From contig JAVFAR010000037.1 in NCBI GenBank assembly GCA_034002365.1, forward strand, positions 1 through 23,550: 23,550 nt of DNA, in the 5' to 3' direction. A program made the position numbers and the translations under genes. The notes under the pieces were generated by a model that searched no databases, had not been told where the DNA came from, and saw only the letters and a list, made by a program, of their open reading frames with translations. Of this stretch, positions 8,424-17,093 are shown piece after piece (position 1 is the stretch's first letter; the number at the start of each line of letters is the position of its first letter). This DNA comes from Trichloromonas sp034002365. GTDB lineage: Bacteria > Desulfobacterota > Desulfuromonadia > Desulfuromonadales > Trichloromonadaceae.

Positions 8424-10256
8424 ATGCGTATTCTGCTGCCGACCCTGCATGTCCGCCCTTCGCCCCAGGCCGTCCCCCTGGCGGCCGCCTGCCTGAAAGC
8501 GGCGCTGCCGGAAGAGTCCCGCCGCCGCACAGCCCTGCTCGATCTCTATCCCCGCCAAAGCGATGCCGAGATGCTGGCGGTGATCCTCGCCGCCGCCCCC
8601 GACCTGGTCGCCTTTCCTCTCTACGTCTGGAACCGGCGCCGTCTTCTCACCCTGGCCCGGCAGTTGCGTCAAGCCCGCCCCGGCCTCCTCCTGGTGGCCG
8701 GCGGCCCGGAGGTCATGGCCGACAGCGCCCGGGTTCGCGCGGAAGGGATTTTCGATTATCTCATCGGCGGCGAGGGGGAGGAACCCTTCGCCGCCCTCGT
8801 CGCGCGCCTGGGCCGCGGGGAGAGGCCGAGCGCGACGCCCCCCCTGGCCGCGTCCCCGCCGCCGCCGGAGGAACTCCCCTCCCCCTGGCTGAACGGCGCG
8901 CTGATCCCCATCGAAGGGGGAGGCGTCCTCTGGGAAACCTCCCGGGGCTGCCCCTTTGCCTGCGCCTTCTGTTTCGATTCCCGCGGCACTCGCGGCTTGC
9001 GCCCATTGCCTATGCCTCGCCTGGAGGCGGAGCTCGACCTTTTCGTCCGCCACCGGGTCGGCCAGATCTGGATTCTCGACTCGACCTTCAACCATCCGCC
9101 CGAGCGCGGCAAGGAGCTTCTCCGCCTGCTCGGTCGCAAAGCGCCCCACATCCACGTGCACCTGGAAGCCAAGGCCGACTTTCTCGACCGGGAAACGGCC
9201 CGGTTGCTGGGGCGGCTTTCCTGCTCCGTGCAGGTCGGCCTGCAATCGGCCCGGCCCGAGGTGCTGCGGTGCATCCACCGCAACTTCGAGCCGCGGGAGT
9301 TCGCCCGCAAGATCCAGCTCCTGAACCAGGCCGGCGTCACCTTCGGCTTCGATCTCATCTACGGCCTGCCCGGCGACGATTATGCCGGGTTCCGGCAAAG
9401 CCTCGACTTCGCCCTGGAACTGACCCCCAACCATCTCGACATCTTCCCCCTGGCGGTGCTGCCCGGCACCGAACTGCACCGGGACGCCGCCGAGTTGGGA
9501 CTGCGGGCGCAGACCGAGCCCCCTTACGAAATCCTCGAAAGCCCCTCCTGCACCACCAGCGATCTCGACGCCTGCCGGCGGCTTGCCGCCGCCGTCGATC
9601 TGTTCTACAACACCGGCCGCGCCGTCGCCTTCTTTTCCGCCCTGCTCCGGGTTCCCGGGTGGAAAGCCTCGGATTTTCTTCTGGACTTCGCCGACTGGGC
9701 GCTGACCGTCGCGGCAATTTCCCGCGAACGCTTTCTCGACGGCGAATCCTGGCAGGCCGCCGACGCCCTTGAACTCCAGGAGGGCTACCTCGGCCATCTT
9801 TTCAAAAAGCTGGAACGCCCCGACCTGCTGCCGGCGGCGCTGGACCTTCTCCGCTACCATTTCCATTACGCGGAAACCCTGCTCGGCCCGGAAACCCTGC
9901 CGAGCCCCCCCGAAGCATTACGGCATCTCGACCCCTGGCGCACCCCCTTAAGGCTCGCCGAGGGGGTGCGGCTGGTGCACTTCTCCTACGAAATTCTCGA
10001 TCTGCTGGAGATGGAAGATCCCGACCTGGAGGAAGTCGCCCTCCTTTTCCGGCCGGTGGGGTCGGTGGCGGTCTTTCTGCGGCGGGGCGAACAGGTACTG
10101 TGCGAATCGCTGGAAGAGGATTTTCTGGTACTGCTCTACGGCTGCGACGGCCGACGCTCGCCGGAAGAGATTTTCGCCGGCACGGTCATCCGCGCCGAAG
10201 GGGAGGAAATCGTCCGCTTCGCCCTGGCGGAAGGCTTTCTGCTTCCAACCCCCTGA
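8424..10256 (+). CDS. B12-binding-type radical SAM protein with DUF4080-like C-terminus
   Basis: This 610-residue protein starts at an ATG with GGGAGGGG upstream. Residues 1-130 form a Rossmann-like cobalamin-binding-type domain (MRILLPTLHVRPSPQAVPLA, then AAPDLVAFPLYVWN and VAGGPEVMA). The usual B12 base-off DxHxxG motif is not obvious. The radical SAM core begins at WETSRGCPFACAFC, with the 4Fe-4S cysteines C176, C180 and C183 in CX3CX2C spacing, and continues through GLQSARPEVL and FGFDLIYGLPGDDYAGF. About 200 C-terminal residues have no clear motif and match the general pattern of DUF4080 tails. The substrate cannot be read from the sequence. It follows the unknown gene at 7846 and ends just before a hairpin terminator. 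Confidence 0.88.
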   Translation: MRILLPTLHVRPSPQAVPLAAACLKAALPEESRRRTALLDLYPRQSDAEMLAVILAAAPDLVAFPLYVWNRRRLLTLARQLRQARPGLLLVAGGPEVMADSARVRAEGIFDYLIGGEGEEPFAALVARLGRGERPSATPPLAASPPPPEELPSPWLNGALIPIEGGGVLWETSRGCPFACAFCFDSRGTRGLRPLPMPRLEAELDLFVRHRVGQIWILDSTFNHPPERGKELLRLLGRKAPHIHVHLEAKADFLDRETARLLGRLSCSVQVGLQSARPEVLRCIHRNFEPREFARKIQLLNQAGVTFGFDLIYGLPGDDYAGFRQSLDFALELTPNHLDIFPLAVLPGTELHRDAAELGLRAQTEPPYEILESPSCTTSDLDACRRLAAAVDLFYNTGRAVAFFSALLRVPGWKASDFLLDFADWALTVAAISRERFLDGESWQAADALELQEGYLGHLFKKLERPDLLPAALDLLRYHFHYAETLLGPETLPSPPEALRHLDPWRTPLRLAEGVRLVHFSYEILDLLEMEDPDLEEVALLFRPVGSVAVFLRRGEQVLCESLEEDFLVLLYGCDGRRSPEEIFAGTVIRAEGEEIVRFALAEGFLLPTP

Positions 10257-10263
10257 AAGAAAA

Positions 10264-10296
10264 AAGGAACCCCTCCTCTCGACGAAAGGGTTCCTT
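10264..10296 (-). terminator. Rho-independent terminator, strongest on the minus strand
   Basis: A 9-bp stem AAGGAACCC (10264-10272) / GGGTTCCTT (10288-10296) encloses a 15-nt loop. On the minus strand the stem is followed by TTTTTTCTTTC, ending the thioredoxin-like gene. On the plus strand the tail is weak, but the hairpin may also protect the radical SAM transcript, whose stop is 7 nt away. Confidence 0.75.
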
Positions 10297-10324
10297 GTAT
10301 AAAAATGGTTTCTCCGCTGAAAAC

Positions 10325-10597
10325 TCAGGCGGCGTTGAGCCGTTTCTGATAGCGGGGGCGCTCGGCGAGCAGGGCGATGATCTCCCGCACCTCGGGAATC
10401 CGGCCCGCCACCCGCACACAGTCGTCGATGACCAACGCCGGCGATACGTAGACCCGGTGGTCGATCATTTTCCGGCGGTCGCGGAAAAGGTGGACTTCCG
10501 CCTCGACCCCTGTCTCGGCCAGCGCCTGGCGGACATTCTCCAGGGTTTTTTCACAGCGCTTGCCACTTTCCGGTTTGCCAAGAATGTCGATTCTCAT
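10325..10597 (-). CDS. Small thioredoxin-fold protein with a single active-site cysteine
   Basis: This is a 90-residue protein of the small glutaredoxin/thioredoxin-like group (often called thioredoxin_3 or redox-active disulfide protein 2). MRIDILG starts the first strand, LENVRQALAETG is the first helix, and VSPALVID carries the cis-proline P53, followed by GRIPEVREII. Family members normally have GCxxC after the first strand; here the loop reads KPESGKRC, so only C15 remains and the first cysteine is Gly12. A second cysteine, C60, is elsewhere. I chose ATG 10597 because GGAGG lies 5 nt upstream and the protein then begins at the first strand; an upstream in-frame ATG at 10630 would overlap the operator. 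Disulfide reductase activity is therefore unlikely; a monothiol, metal-binding or regulatory role is possible. Confidence 0.85.
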   Translation of the reverse strand: MRIDILGKPESGKRCEKTLENVRQALAETGVEAEVHLFRDRRKMIDHRVYVSPALVIDDCVRVAGRIPEVREIIALLAERPRYQKRLNAA

Positions 10598-10630
10598 AAT
10601 GGCCTCCTTCTGGCTCTTGGCGGCAGCCAT

Positions 10631-10651
10631 TTATGACCTTATTAGTCATAA
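10631..10651. promoter_or_regulatory. Inverted repeat operator overlapping the -10 of the thioredoxin-like gene
   Basis: TTATGAC (10631-10637) and GTCATAA (10645-10651) form a perfect 7-bp inverted repeat with a 7-nt centre. The right arm shares four bases with the -10 box of the minus-strand promoter, the classic position for a repressor. The bound protein is unknown, and no regulator gene lies adjacent. Confidence 0.6.
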
Positions 10652-10676
10652 TATCCCCTTCCGCCGGAATTTTCAA
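10648..10676 (-). promoter_or_regulatory. Sigma-70-type promoter of the thioredoxin-like gene
   Basis: On the minus strand TTGAAA (10676-10671), a 17-nt spacer and TATTAT (10653-10648) lie about 50 nt upstream of the chosen ATG. Confidence 0.65.
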
Positions 10677-10693
10677 TGGATTTACACGATCTT

Positions 10694-11557
10694 TCAGTGC
10701 TTCGGCGGCGCGGCCGTGCCATAAACGGCTTTCAGTGCCCGCCGCACCCGCGCCGCGAGGCGCACGGGGTTGATCGGTTTGGCGACAAAATCGAAATAAC
10801 CGGCATCGAGCAGCTTCGCCTCCTCTTCCGCCGTGGACTTGGAGGAAAGGGCGATGACCGGAATCCTGGCGGTTTGGCTGTTGGCCTGCAACGCCCGGAA
10901 CATCTCGAAACCATCCATGCGCGGCATAATCGTGTCGGTAATGATCAGGTGGGGATGGCGCTGACAGGCCGTTTTCAAGCCATCGGCGCCGTTAACGGCT
11001 TCGAGCGTCTCATACCCTTCCTTCCTGAGCGCGGCGATGACCGCCGAGCGCACCAGTTCCTGATCGTCCACCACCAGAATGCTCCACCAGTCCGATTCCG
11101 GCTCTTTCGACTCGCTGGGGGCGCCGCCAAGATAGTGCTGATGCACGGCCGCCTGGATTTCCGCCGGAGTGGTCACGCAGGGGACGACCCGCAAACCGGT
11201 CCGAAAGCCGATGTCGTCGATGGCCTCCATATCGAGGGGATTGACCATCGCCAGATACAGGGTCTTCTGGTCGAGCTTGAGGGGAAAAAGATTCTTCTTC
11301 AGCGCGGTTTCGCTGGTGAAGAGCGCCAGCACCTCCTTGGGAAAGCTGTAACCGGCCAGATTCTGCACCGTGCGGAAACCGAACTGCCGGGCCAGGGCGA
11401 CGGCGGTGTCCTTCTCGGTCACCACCCCCATCTCCTCAAGCACCTGCCCCAGACGCTTGCCGCTCCCGCGCTGCTTTTCCAGGGCGAGTTGCAGGACCGG
11501 TTCGGTGACGACCTTGGCTTCGAGAAGAATCTCCCCAAAGCGCTTACGTTTGTTCAT
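10694..11557 (-). CDS. MshEN (c-di-GMP-binding-type) domain fused to a response-regulator receiver
   Basis: This 287-residue cytoplasmic protein begins with an MshEN/type II secretion E N-terminal domain. Two 24-residue motifs of the form RLGxxLxxxG-x6-L-x3-L-xx-Q are visible, at 6-29 (R6 F7 G8, L11, L22, L26, Q29) and 35-58 (R35 L36 G37, L40, G44, L55, Q58), separated by the canonical 5 residues. Deviations are F7 for Leu, K15 for Gly and T51 for Leu. The rest of that domain runs to about 145. After a short linker a complete receiver domain follows: acidic pair D164/D165, phosphoacceptor D208, S238 and K260 in AKPINP. There is no ATPase or DNA-binding domain. It probably reads c-di-GMP and a phosphorelay together, perhaps in pilus, secretion or gliding control; this is inference. 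The start ATG has GGGGGA upstream. Confidence 0.9.
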   Translation of the reverse strand: MNKRKRFGEILLEAKVVTEPVLQLALEKQRGSGKRLGQVLEEMGVVTEKDTAVALARQFGFRTVQNLAGYSFPKEVLALFTSETALKKNLFPLKLDQKTLYLAMVNPLDMEAIDDIGFRTGLRVVPCVTTPAEIQAAVHQHYLGGAPSESKEPESDWWSILVVDDQELVRSAVIAALRKEGYETLEAVNGADGLKTACQRHPHLIITDTIMPRMDGFEMFRALQANSQTARIPVIALSSKSTAEEEAKLLDAGYFDFVAKPINPVRLAARVRRALKAVYGTAAPPKH

Positions 11558-11637
11558 TCTTCCCCCGACGTTGTGGCTGACTTAGGACTGCAAATGTCTT
11601 TTATGCAAATTGTGCTCCCAACCTCACAAACCCCCAT

Positions 11638-11676
11638 AAAAAAAGGAACGGACCGCCCGATTGAGCCATCCGTTCC
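11638..11676 (-). terminator. Rho-independent terminator of clpB
   Basis: GGAACGGA (11645-11652) and TCCGTTCC (11669-11676) form an 8-bp stem with a 16-nt loop. On the minus strand it is followed by seven Ts, 33 nt after the clpB stop. Confidence 0.85.
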
Positions 11677-11708
11677 CTTTTTCCACGTCTTGAATCAGTC
11701 TTGATCTC

Positions 11709-14342
<2,634 letters not shown>

Positions 14343-14408
14343 AATTCTTCTCCTGGCGGCTTGTGTTCTTTTTCGTTTCCCGATTTCAAGTATAGCGAGC
14401 ATTCAATG

Positions 14409-14436
14409 AAAAGGGCCGGGTTGCGAGCCCGGCCCC
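14409..14436 (-). terminator. Rho-independent terminator of the hsp20 pair
   Basis: GGGCCGGG (14413-14420) and CCCGGCCC (14428-14435) form an 8-bp GC-rich stem with a 7-nt loop, followed on the minus strand by TTTTC. It begins 12 nt after the second hsp20 stop and separates that operon from clpB. Confidence 0.8.
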
Positions 14437-14447
14437 GGTTTCGTCCT

Positions 14448-14834
14448 TTAGTGGACGGTCACTTCGATGCGGCGCGGTTTGGCGGAAGCCGCCTTGGCCA
14501 GCCGCAGGGTGAGGACGCCGTCCTTGAGTTCGGCGCTGGTCTGGTTCAGATCGAGGTTCTCCGGCAGATGGAAGCGGCGATAGAAGCCGTTGCCGCCGAA
14601 TTCCCGATACAGAGCCCCTTCCTCGGCGCGGTCGAGGCGCCCTTCGATGATCAGCACCTGACGGTCGATGCCCAGTTCCAGCTGCTCCTTGCTCACCCCC
14701 GGCAGATCCGCCACCAGGGTCAGGGCGTCATCGTTCTCGAAGATGTCGACGGCGGGGGCGATCATGGCGGCGCGGTCCTTTTCCGCGACGGCCGGGCTGT
14801 TTTCTTTATGAAGAGTGATTTCGTTGTTTTTCAT
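14448..14834 (-). CDS. Small heat-shock protein Hsp20 (second of pair)
   Basis: This 128-residue alpha-crystallin-type chaperone would bind unfolding proteins and hold them for ClpB/DnaK. PAVDIFENDDALTLVADLPG starts the alpha-crystallin domain at about residue 26, GVSKEQLELGIDRQVLIIEG is the next strand region, and AELKDGVLTLRLAKAA carries the conserved G-V-L-x-L motif near 100-112. The C-terminal RRIEV gives an I-x-V anchor that normally bridges dimers. The N-terminal arm is short (about 25 residues). I chose ATG 14834 because AGGAGA lies 9 nt upstream; an ATG at 14852 lacks a site. It follows the first hsp20 by 47 nt and precedes a terminator, so both form one operon. Confidence 0.92.
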   Translation of the reverse strand: MKNNEITLHKENSPAVAEKDRAAMIAPAVDIFENDDALTLVADLPGVSKEQLELGIDRQVLIIEGRLDRAEEGALYREFGGNGFYRRFHLPENLDLNQTSAELKDGVLTLRLAKAASAKPRRIEVTVH

Positions 14835-14881
14835 GGCGTATCTCCTGTTCATGATATTTCGCTATGGGCTTGATCAGCGCT

Positions 14882-15316
14882 TCAGTTGGCCTGGATCTCG
14901 ATGCGTTTCGGCAGCACGCTGGCGGCTTTCGGCAGGGTCACGGTCAAAAGCCCGTCCTTGTAATCGGCGCGGACCTTGTCGCCGTCGATTTCCGCCGGAA
15001 TGTCGATGGCGCGCATGAACTTGCCGTAGCCGCGCTCCCGGCGATGCCAGGTTCCCTGCTCCTCCGCCGGAGCCTTACGCTCGCCGGAGAGGGTCAACGT
15101 CCCCTTGAGGATGGTCATTTCCAACGCCTTGGGATCGATACCCGGCAGCTGCGCCTCAAGGATGTAGGCATCCTGATTTTCGCGCAGGTTGATGCGCGGA
15201 TAGCCGCGATAGGTGGAGCCCGGAACGAGCGGGCGGCCGAAGCCGAGATCACGGAACACCTGGTCCATTTCGCGAGTGAAGCTGTCCATTTCCTTGAAGA
15301 GATCGAATCCTGTCAT
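14882..15316 (-). CDS. Small heat-shock protein Hsp20 (first of pair)
   Basis: This 144-residue Hsp20 protein starts at ATG 15316 (MTGFDLFKEMDSFTREMD) with AGGAGG 6-8 nt upstream; the frame continues upstream through the promoter region and is not coding there. The alpha-crystallin domain runs from PRINLRENQDAYILEAQLPG (about 40) through LTLSGERKAP to ADYKDGLLTVTLPKAA, and the tail KRIEIQAN supplies the I-x-I anchor. The charged N-terminal helix is typical of class A bacterial members. It differs clearly from its neighbour, so the pair may form mixed oligomers, as IbpA/IbpB do; that is inference. Upstream lies a sigma-54-like promoter with tandem palindromes rather than a CIRCE or sigma-32 signal. 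Confidence 0.93.
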   Translation of the reverse strand: MTGFDLFKEMDSFTREMDQVFRDLGFGRPLVPGSTYRGYPRINLRENQDAYILEAQLPGIDPKALEMTILKGTLTLSGERKAPAEEQGTWHRRERGYGKFMRAIDIPAEIDGDKVRADYKDGLLTVTLPKAASVLPKRIEIQAN

Positions 15317-15403
15317 GGCCTTCCTCCTGTTTCCTTTCCCTGTGGGGGGTGTGATGGTTGTCATAAAGAGTCGCGCGGCATCATGCCTTGCACCCATCCC
15401 TAT

Positions 15404-15419
15404 TACAACCGCCATGCCA
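15404..15419 (-). promoter_or_regulatory. Sigma-54-like -24/-12 promoter upstream of the hsp20 pair
   Basis: The minus strand reads TGGCATGGCGGTTGTA, matching the consensus TGGCACG-N4-TTGCA with correct spacing; the only important difference is GT in place of the -12 GC. The predicted start would be near 15393, giving a leader of about 77 nt to the hsp20 ATG. A weak IHF-like site (AATCAA-N4-TGG) lies at 15460-15472, between this box and the palindromes. Confidence 0.45.
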
Positions 15420-15478
15420 AATAAATAAATTAACGAATTCGTATACTTACGTTTACGCGAATCAATCACTGGAACATT

Positions 15479-15528
15479 TGCGACGTCGCACGAAATGTCG
15501 CGCCTGTCGCCTGCGACGTTGCACGAAA
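15479..15528. repeat. Two 17-bp direct repeats, each with a TGCGACGTYGCA palindrome
   Basis: TGCGACGTCGCACGAAA (15479-15495) and TGCGACGTTGCACGAAA (15512-15528) differ at one base and lie 33 bp apart, about three helical turns. The first contains a perfect 12-bp palindrome. Two further GTCGC half-sites lie between them. They sit about 85-135 bp upstream of the sigma-54-like start, where enhancer sites of sigma-54 activators usually lie. Confidence 0.7.
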
Positions 15529-15535
15529 AACAACA

Positions 15536-15566
15536 AGGCCGGATTCTCGTCTGGAGAATCCGGCCT
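15536..15566 (-). terminator. Strong rho-independent terminator of the cytochrome gene
   Basis: A perfect 13-bp stem AGGCCGGATTCTC (15536-15548) / GAGAATCCGGCCT (15554-15566) has a 5-nt loop, followed on the minus strand by TGTTGTTTTTC. It lies 42 nt after the cytochrome stop. Confidence 0.88.
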
Positions 15567-15608
15567 CGGTCAAGTTACGGGTGAATCGAAAGGACAGGGG
15601 ATGAGGGC

Positions 15609-16562
15609 CTAGCGGCGCCCCCCCAAGGCGTGGCAAGAGGAGCAGACCCGGAAATCCTTGAAAACGAAAAGCCCGTCGTCATTCAAGAGCAGCTGGTGAC
15701 AGTCCAGGCACTTTTTGCCCTTGCTTGCGACCAGCAGATGATGGCGGGTCGGTTTATCGATATCCCCTTTCCGGCCGGCGAGGATCGCCGGATCGACGGC
15801 GCCGCCGTGACAGCCGAGGCAATCCTCGTTGCTGCCGATATGCCCGAAATAAGGAGCTTCGCCGCCGGGGGTGATGATTCCGTCGCCATTGGTGTCAGCC
15901 TGGATGTTGTGGATGGAAAGGGGCGCGTGACACTGTTCGCAGGCGCGGATGGCCAGGGCCGGGACGGTCTGGGGATTGTGACACCAAGCACATTGGTCCG
16001 CCTGCCCGCCGAAGCCGGTCTCATGGTGAGTCTGCATGTTGGGAAATACCAGTTCGCCCGTGGCGGCGTCATTCCCCCAGTCATGGCAGTAGACGCAGGA
16101 ACCCTGCCCTTCCGCTCCGGTGCCCTCACTCGGCAGAGGGGTGACCATGCTCGCGGCGTAACTGGGCACGTAGTGACCGTCGTCCCGGTTCTGCACCATG
16201 GCGCCGTGGCAGGCGACACAATCCCCGGCCAGGGCGCTGTCGGCCAGGTGATGCACCGAAGCAGCTCCCGGCTGCTGCTCATGGCATTCGAGACAGCCGA
16301 CGACGAACACCCCCTGGTTAACGAGTTCGGGATTGTGGCAGTCATAACAGTTCATGCTCTCGCTGCCGATCAGGGTGTGGTGCAGATCTCGCACGTTGTC
16401 ACCGTGACAGACCCGGCAACCGGCCTCGTCCAGCTCGTTGAAGACCGCGTCGAAAAGACCGAGATCCTGCCGTACCGGCGGCGGGGTCTCGGCGCCGACG
16501 GACGGAGGCAGGGAAAGAAGGACAAGAAAGAATCCGAGAAGGGGCAAGACGTACTTGTTCAT
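15609..16562 (-). CDS. Exported decahaem c-type cytochrome
   Basis: This 317-residue protein has a Sec signal peptide (hydrophobic 5-23, likely cut after SVGA) and ten CXXCH haem c motifs at C49, C72, C90, C115, C156, C191, C208, C248, C285 and C307, with many extra histidines suitable as distal ligands. A loop DTNGDGIITPGGE at 223-235 resembles a calcium-binding EF-hand or dockerin loop, although its last acidic residue is one position late. No lipobox or C-terminal anchor is seen, so it is probably periplasmic or secreted, acting as a multi-haem electron carrier. It is not a recognised Omc/MtrA type and I give no symbol. ATG 16562 has GGAGG 8 nt upstream. It has its own promoter and a strong terminator, so it is likely a single-gene unit. 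Confidence 0.92.
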   Translation of the reverse strand: MNKYVLPLLGFFLVLLSLPPSVGAETPPPVRQDLGLFDAVFNELDEAGCRVCHGDNVRDLHHTLIGSESMNCYDCHNPELVNQGVFVVGCLECHEQQPGAASVHHLADSALAGDCVACHGAMVQNRDDGHYVPSYAASMVTPLPSEGTGAEGQGSCVYCHDWGNDAATGELVFPNMQTHHETGFGGQADQCAWCHNPQTVPALAIRACEQCHAPLSIHNIQADTNGDGIITPGGEAPYFGHIGSNEDCLGCHGGAVDPAILAGRKGDIDKPTRHHLLVASKGKKCLDCHQLLLNDDGLFVFKDFRVCSSCHALGGRR

Positions 16563-16599
16563 TTACGACACCTCCATGGTTTAGATTTTCTAATGCCGA

Positions 16600-16628
16600 A
16601 AATTAGGGCACAAGCCTCGGGGTGTCAA
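16600..16628 (-). promoter_or_regulatory. Sigma-70-type promoter of the cytochrome gene
   Basis: The minus strand has a perfect TTGACA (16628-16623), a 17-nt spacer and TAATTT (16605-16600), about 38 nt upstream of the ATG. The 11-mer GAYTTTCTAAT occurs on both sides (plus strand 16584-16594 and 16642-16652), and the downstream copy is part of the inverted repeat TTAGA-TTT-TCTAA. Confidence 0.55.
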
Positions 16629-16664
16629 TGGATTTAATCTCGACTTTCTAATCCGTTCTCGGCC

Positions 16665-17069
16665 CTATTCCGTCGAGGGCGGCTCCGTGCTGCTCCCGGA
16701 CGTTTGCCGCAACTGCCGTTGCAGCCGCCAGGCGAGGATGCCGACCAGAACGACCCCCAGACCCAGCACGCCCCAGAGCGGCAGTGTCCGCCAGGATGGC
16801 GGCGACCGGAGGGGAAACAGGCGTTCCTCCCCACCCAGGGTGACAATGGCGCCGGGCACGATTCGTTCCGGTGCCGGGGCGTCCGCGCCGGAGACTGCGG
16901 CGCCGCCCAGCAGATCGGCGCCGGCGGCCGGTGGCGAGTTCAGGTTGGCGTTGCCGTAGGCGAGCAGGAAGGGACCGGCGCCGCGCACCGCCAACGTCCA
17001 GGTGCCGGCTGTCTCGGAAAAAAGCCAGGCCCCGCCGATCAGCCCCAACAGCCCCGCGATGAAATACAT
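16665..17069 (-). CDS. Small two-segment membrane protein resembling the C-terminus of DUF3999 proteins
   Basis: This 134-residue protein follows the sigma-54 activator by 24 nt. ATG 17069 has GGGGAG 5-7 nt upstream. Residues 1-17 are hydrophobic (MYFIAGLLGLIGGAWLF), the centre contains TWTLAVRGAGPFLLAYGNAN and a proline/alanine-rich stretch, and residues 97-115 form a second membrane segment (LWGVLGLGVVLVGILAW) ending in RLQRQLRQ. The GPFLLAYGN segment and the terminal helix with a basic tail recall the end of DUF3999 proteins, which are normally over 400 residues; this is from memory and unverified. It may be a truncated remnant re-expressed from a new start, or a genuine short protein. Function unknown. 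Confidence 0.6.
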   Translation of the reverse strand: MYFIAGLLGLIGGAWLFSETAGTWTLAVRGAGPFLLAYGNANLNSPPAAGADLLGGAAVSGADAPAPERIVPGAIVTLGGEERLFPLRSPPSWRTLPLWGVLGLGVVLVGILAWRLQRQLRQTSGSSTEPPSTE

Positions 17070-17093
17070 GCCCGCTCCCCGGTTTCTGATCTC

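Noticed and set aside
8292..9866. A 524-codon minus-strand frame opposite the radical SAM gene
   Set aside because: The plus-strand gene has the cluster motif, SAM-site strand and a ribosome site, and the reverse frame has none.
14384..14394. Possible sigma-32 or sigma-70 boxes (CTTGAAA, TATACT) upstream of clpB
   Set aside because: CTTGAAA has no CCCCAT partner at the right spacing, and TATACT has no fitting -35. I could not assign a clpB promoter.
14343..15608. A CIRCE (HrcA) operator near the heat-shock genes
   Set aside because: No TTAGCACTC-N9-GAGTGCTAA or close variant was found upstream of clpB or hsp20.
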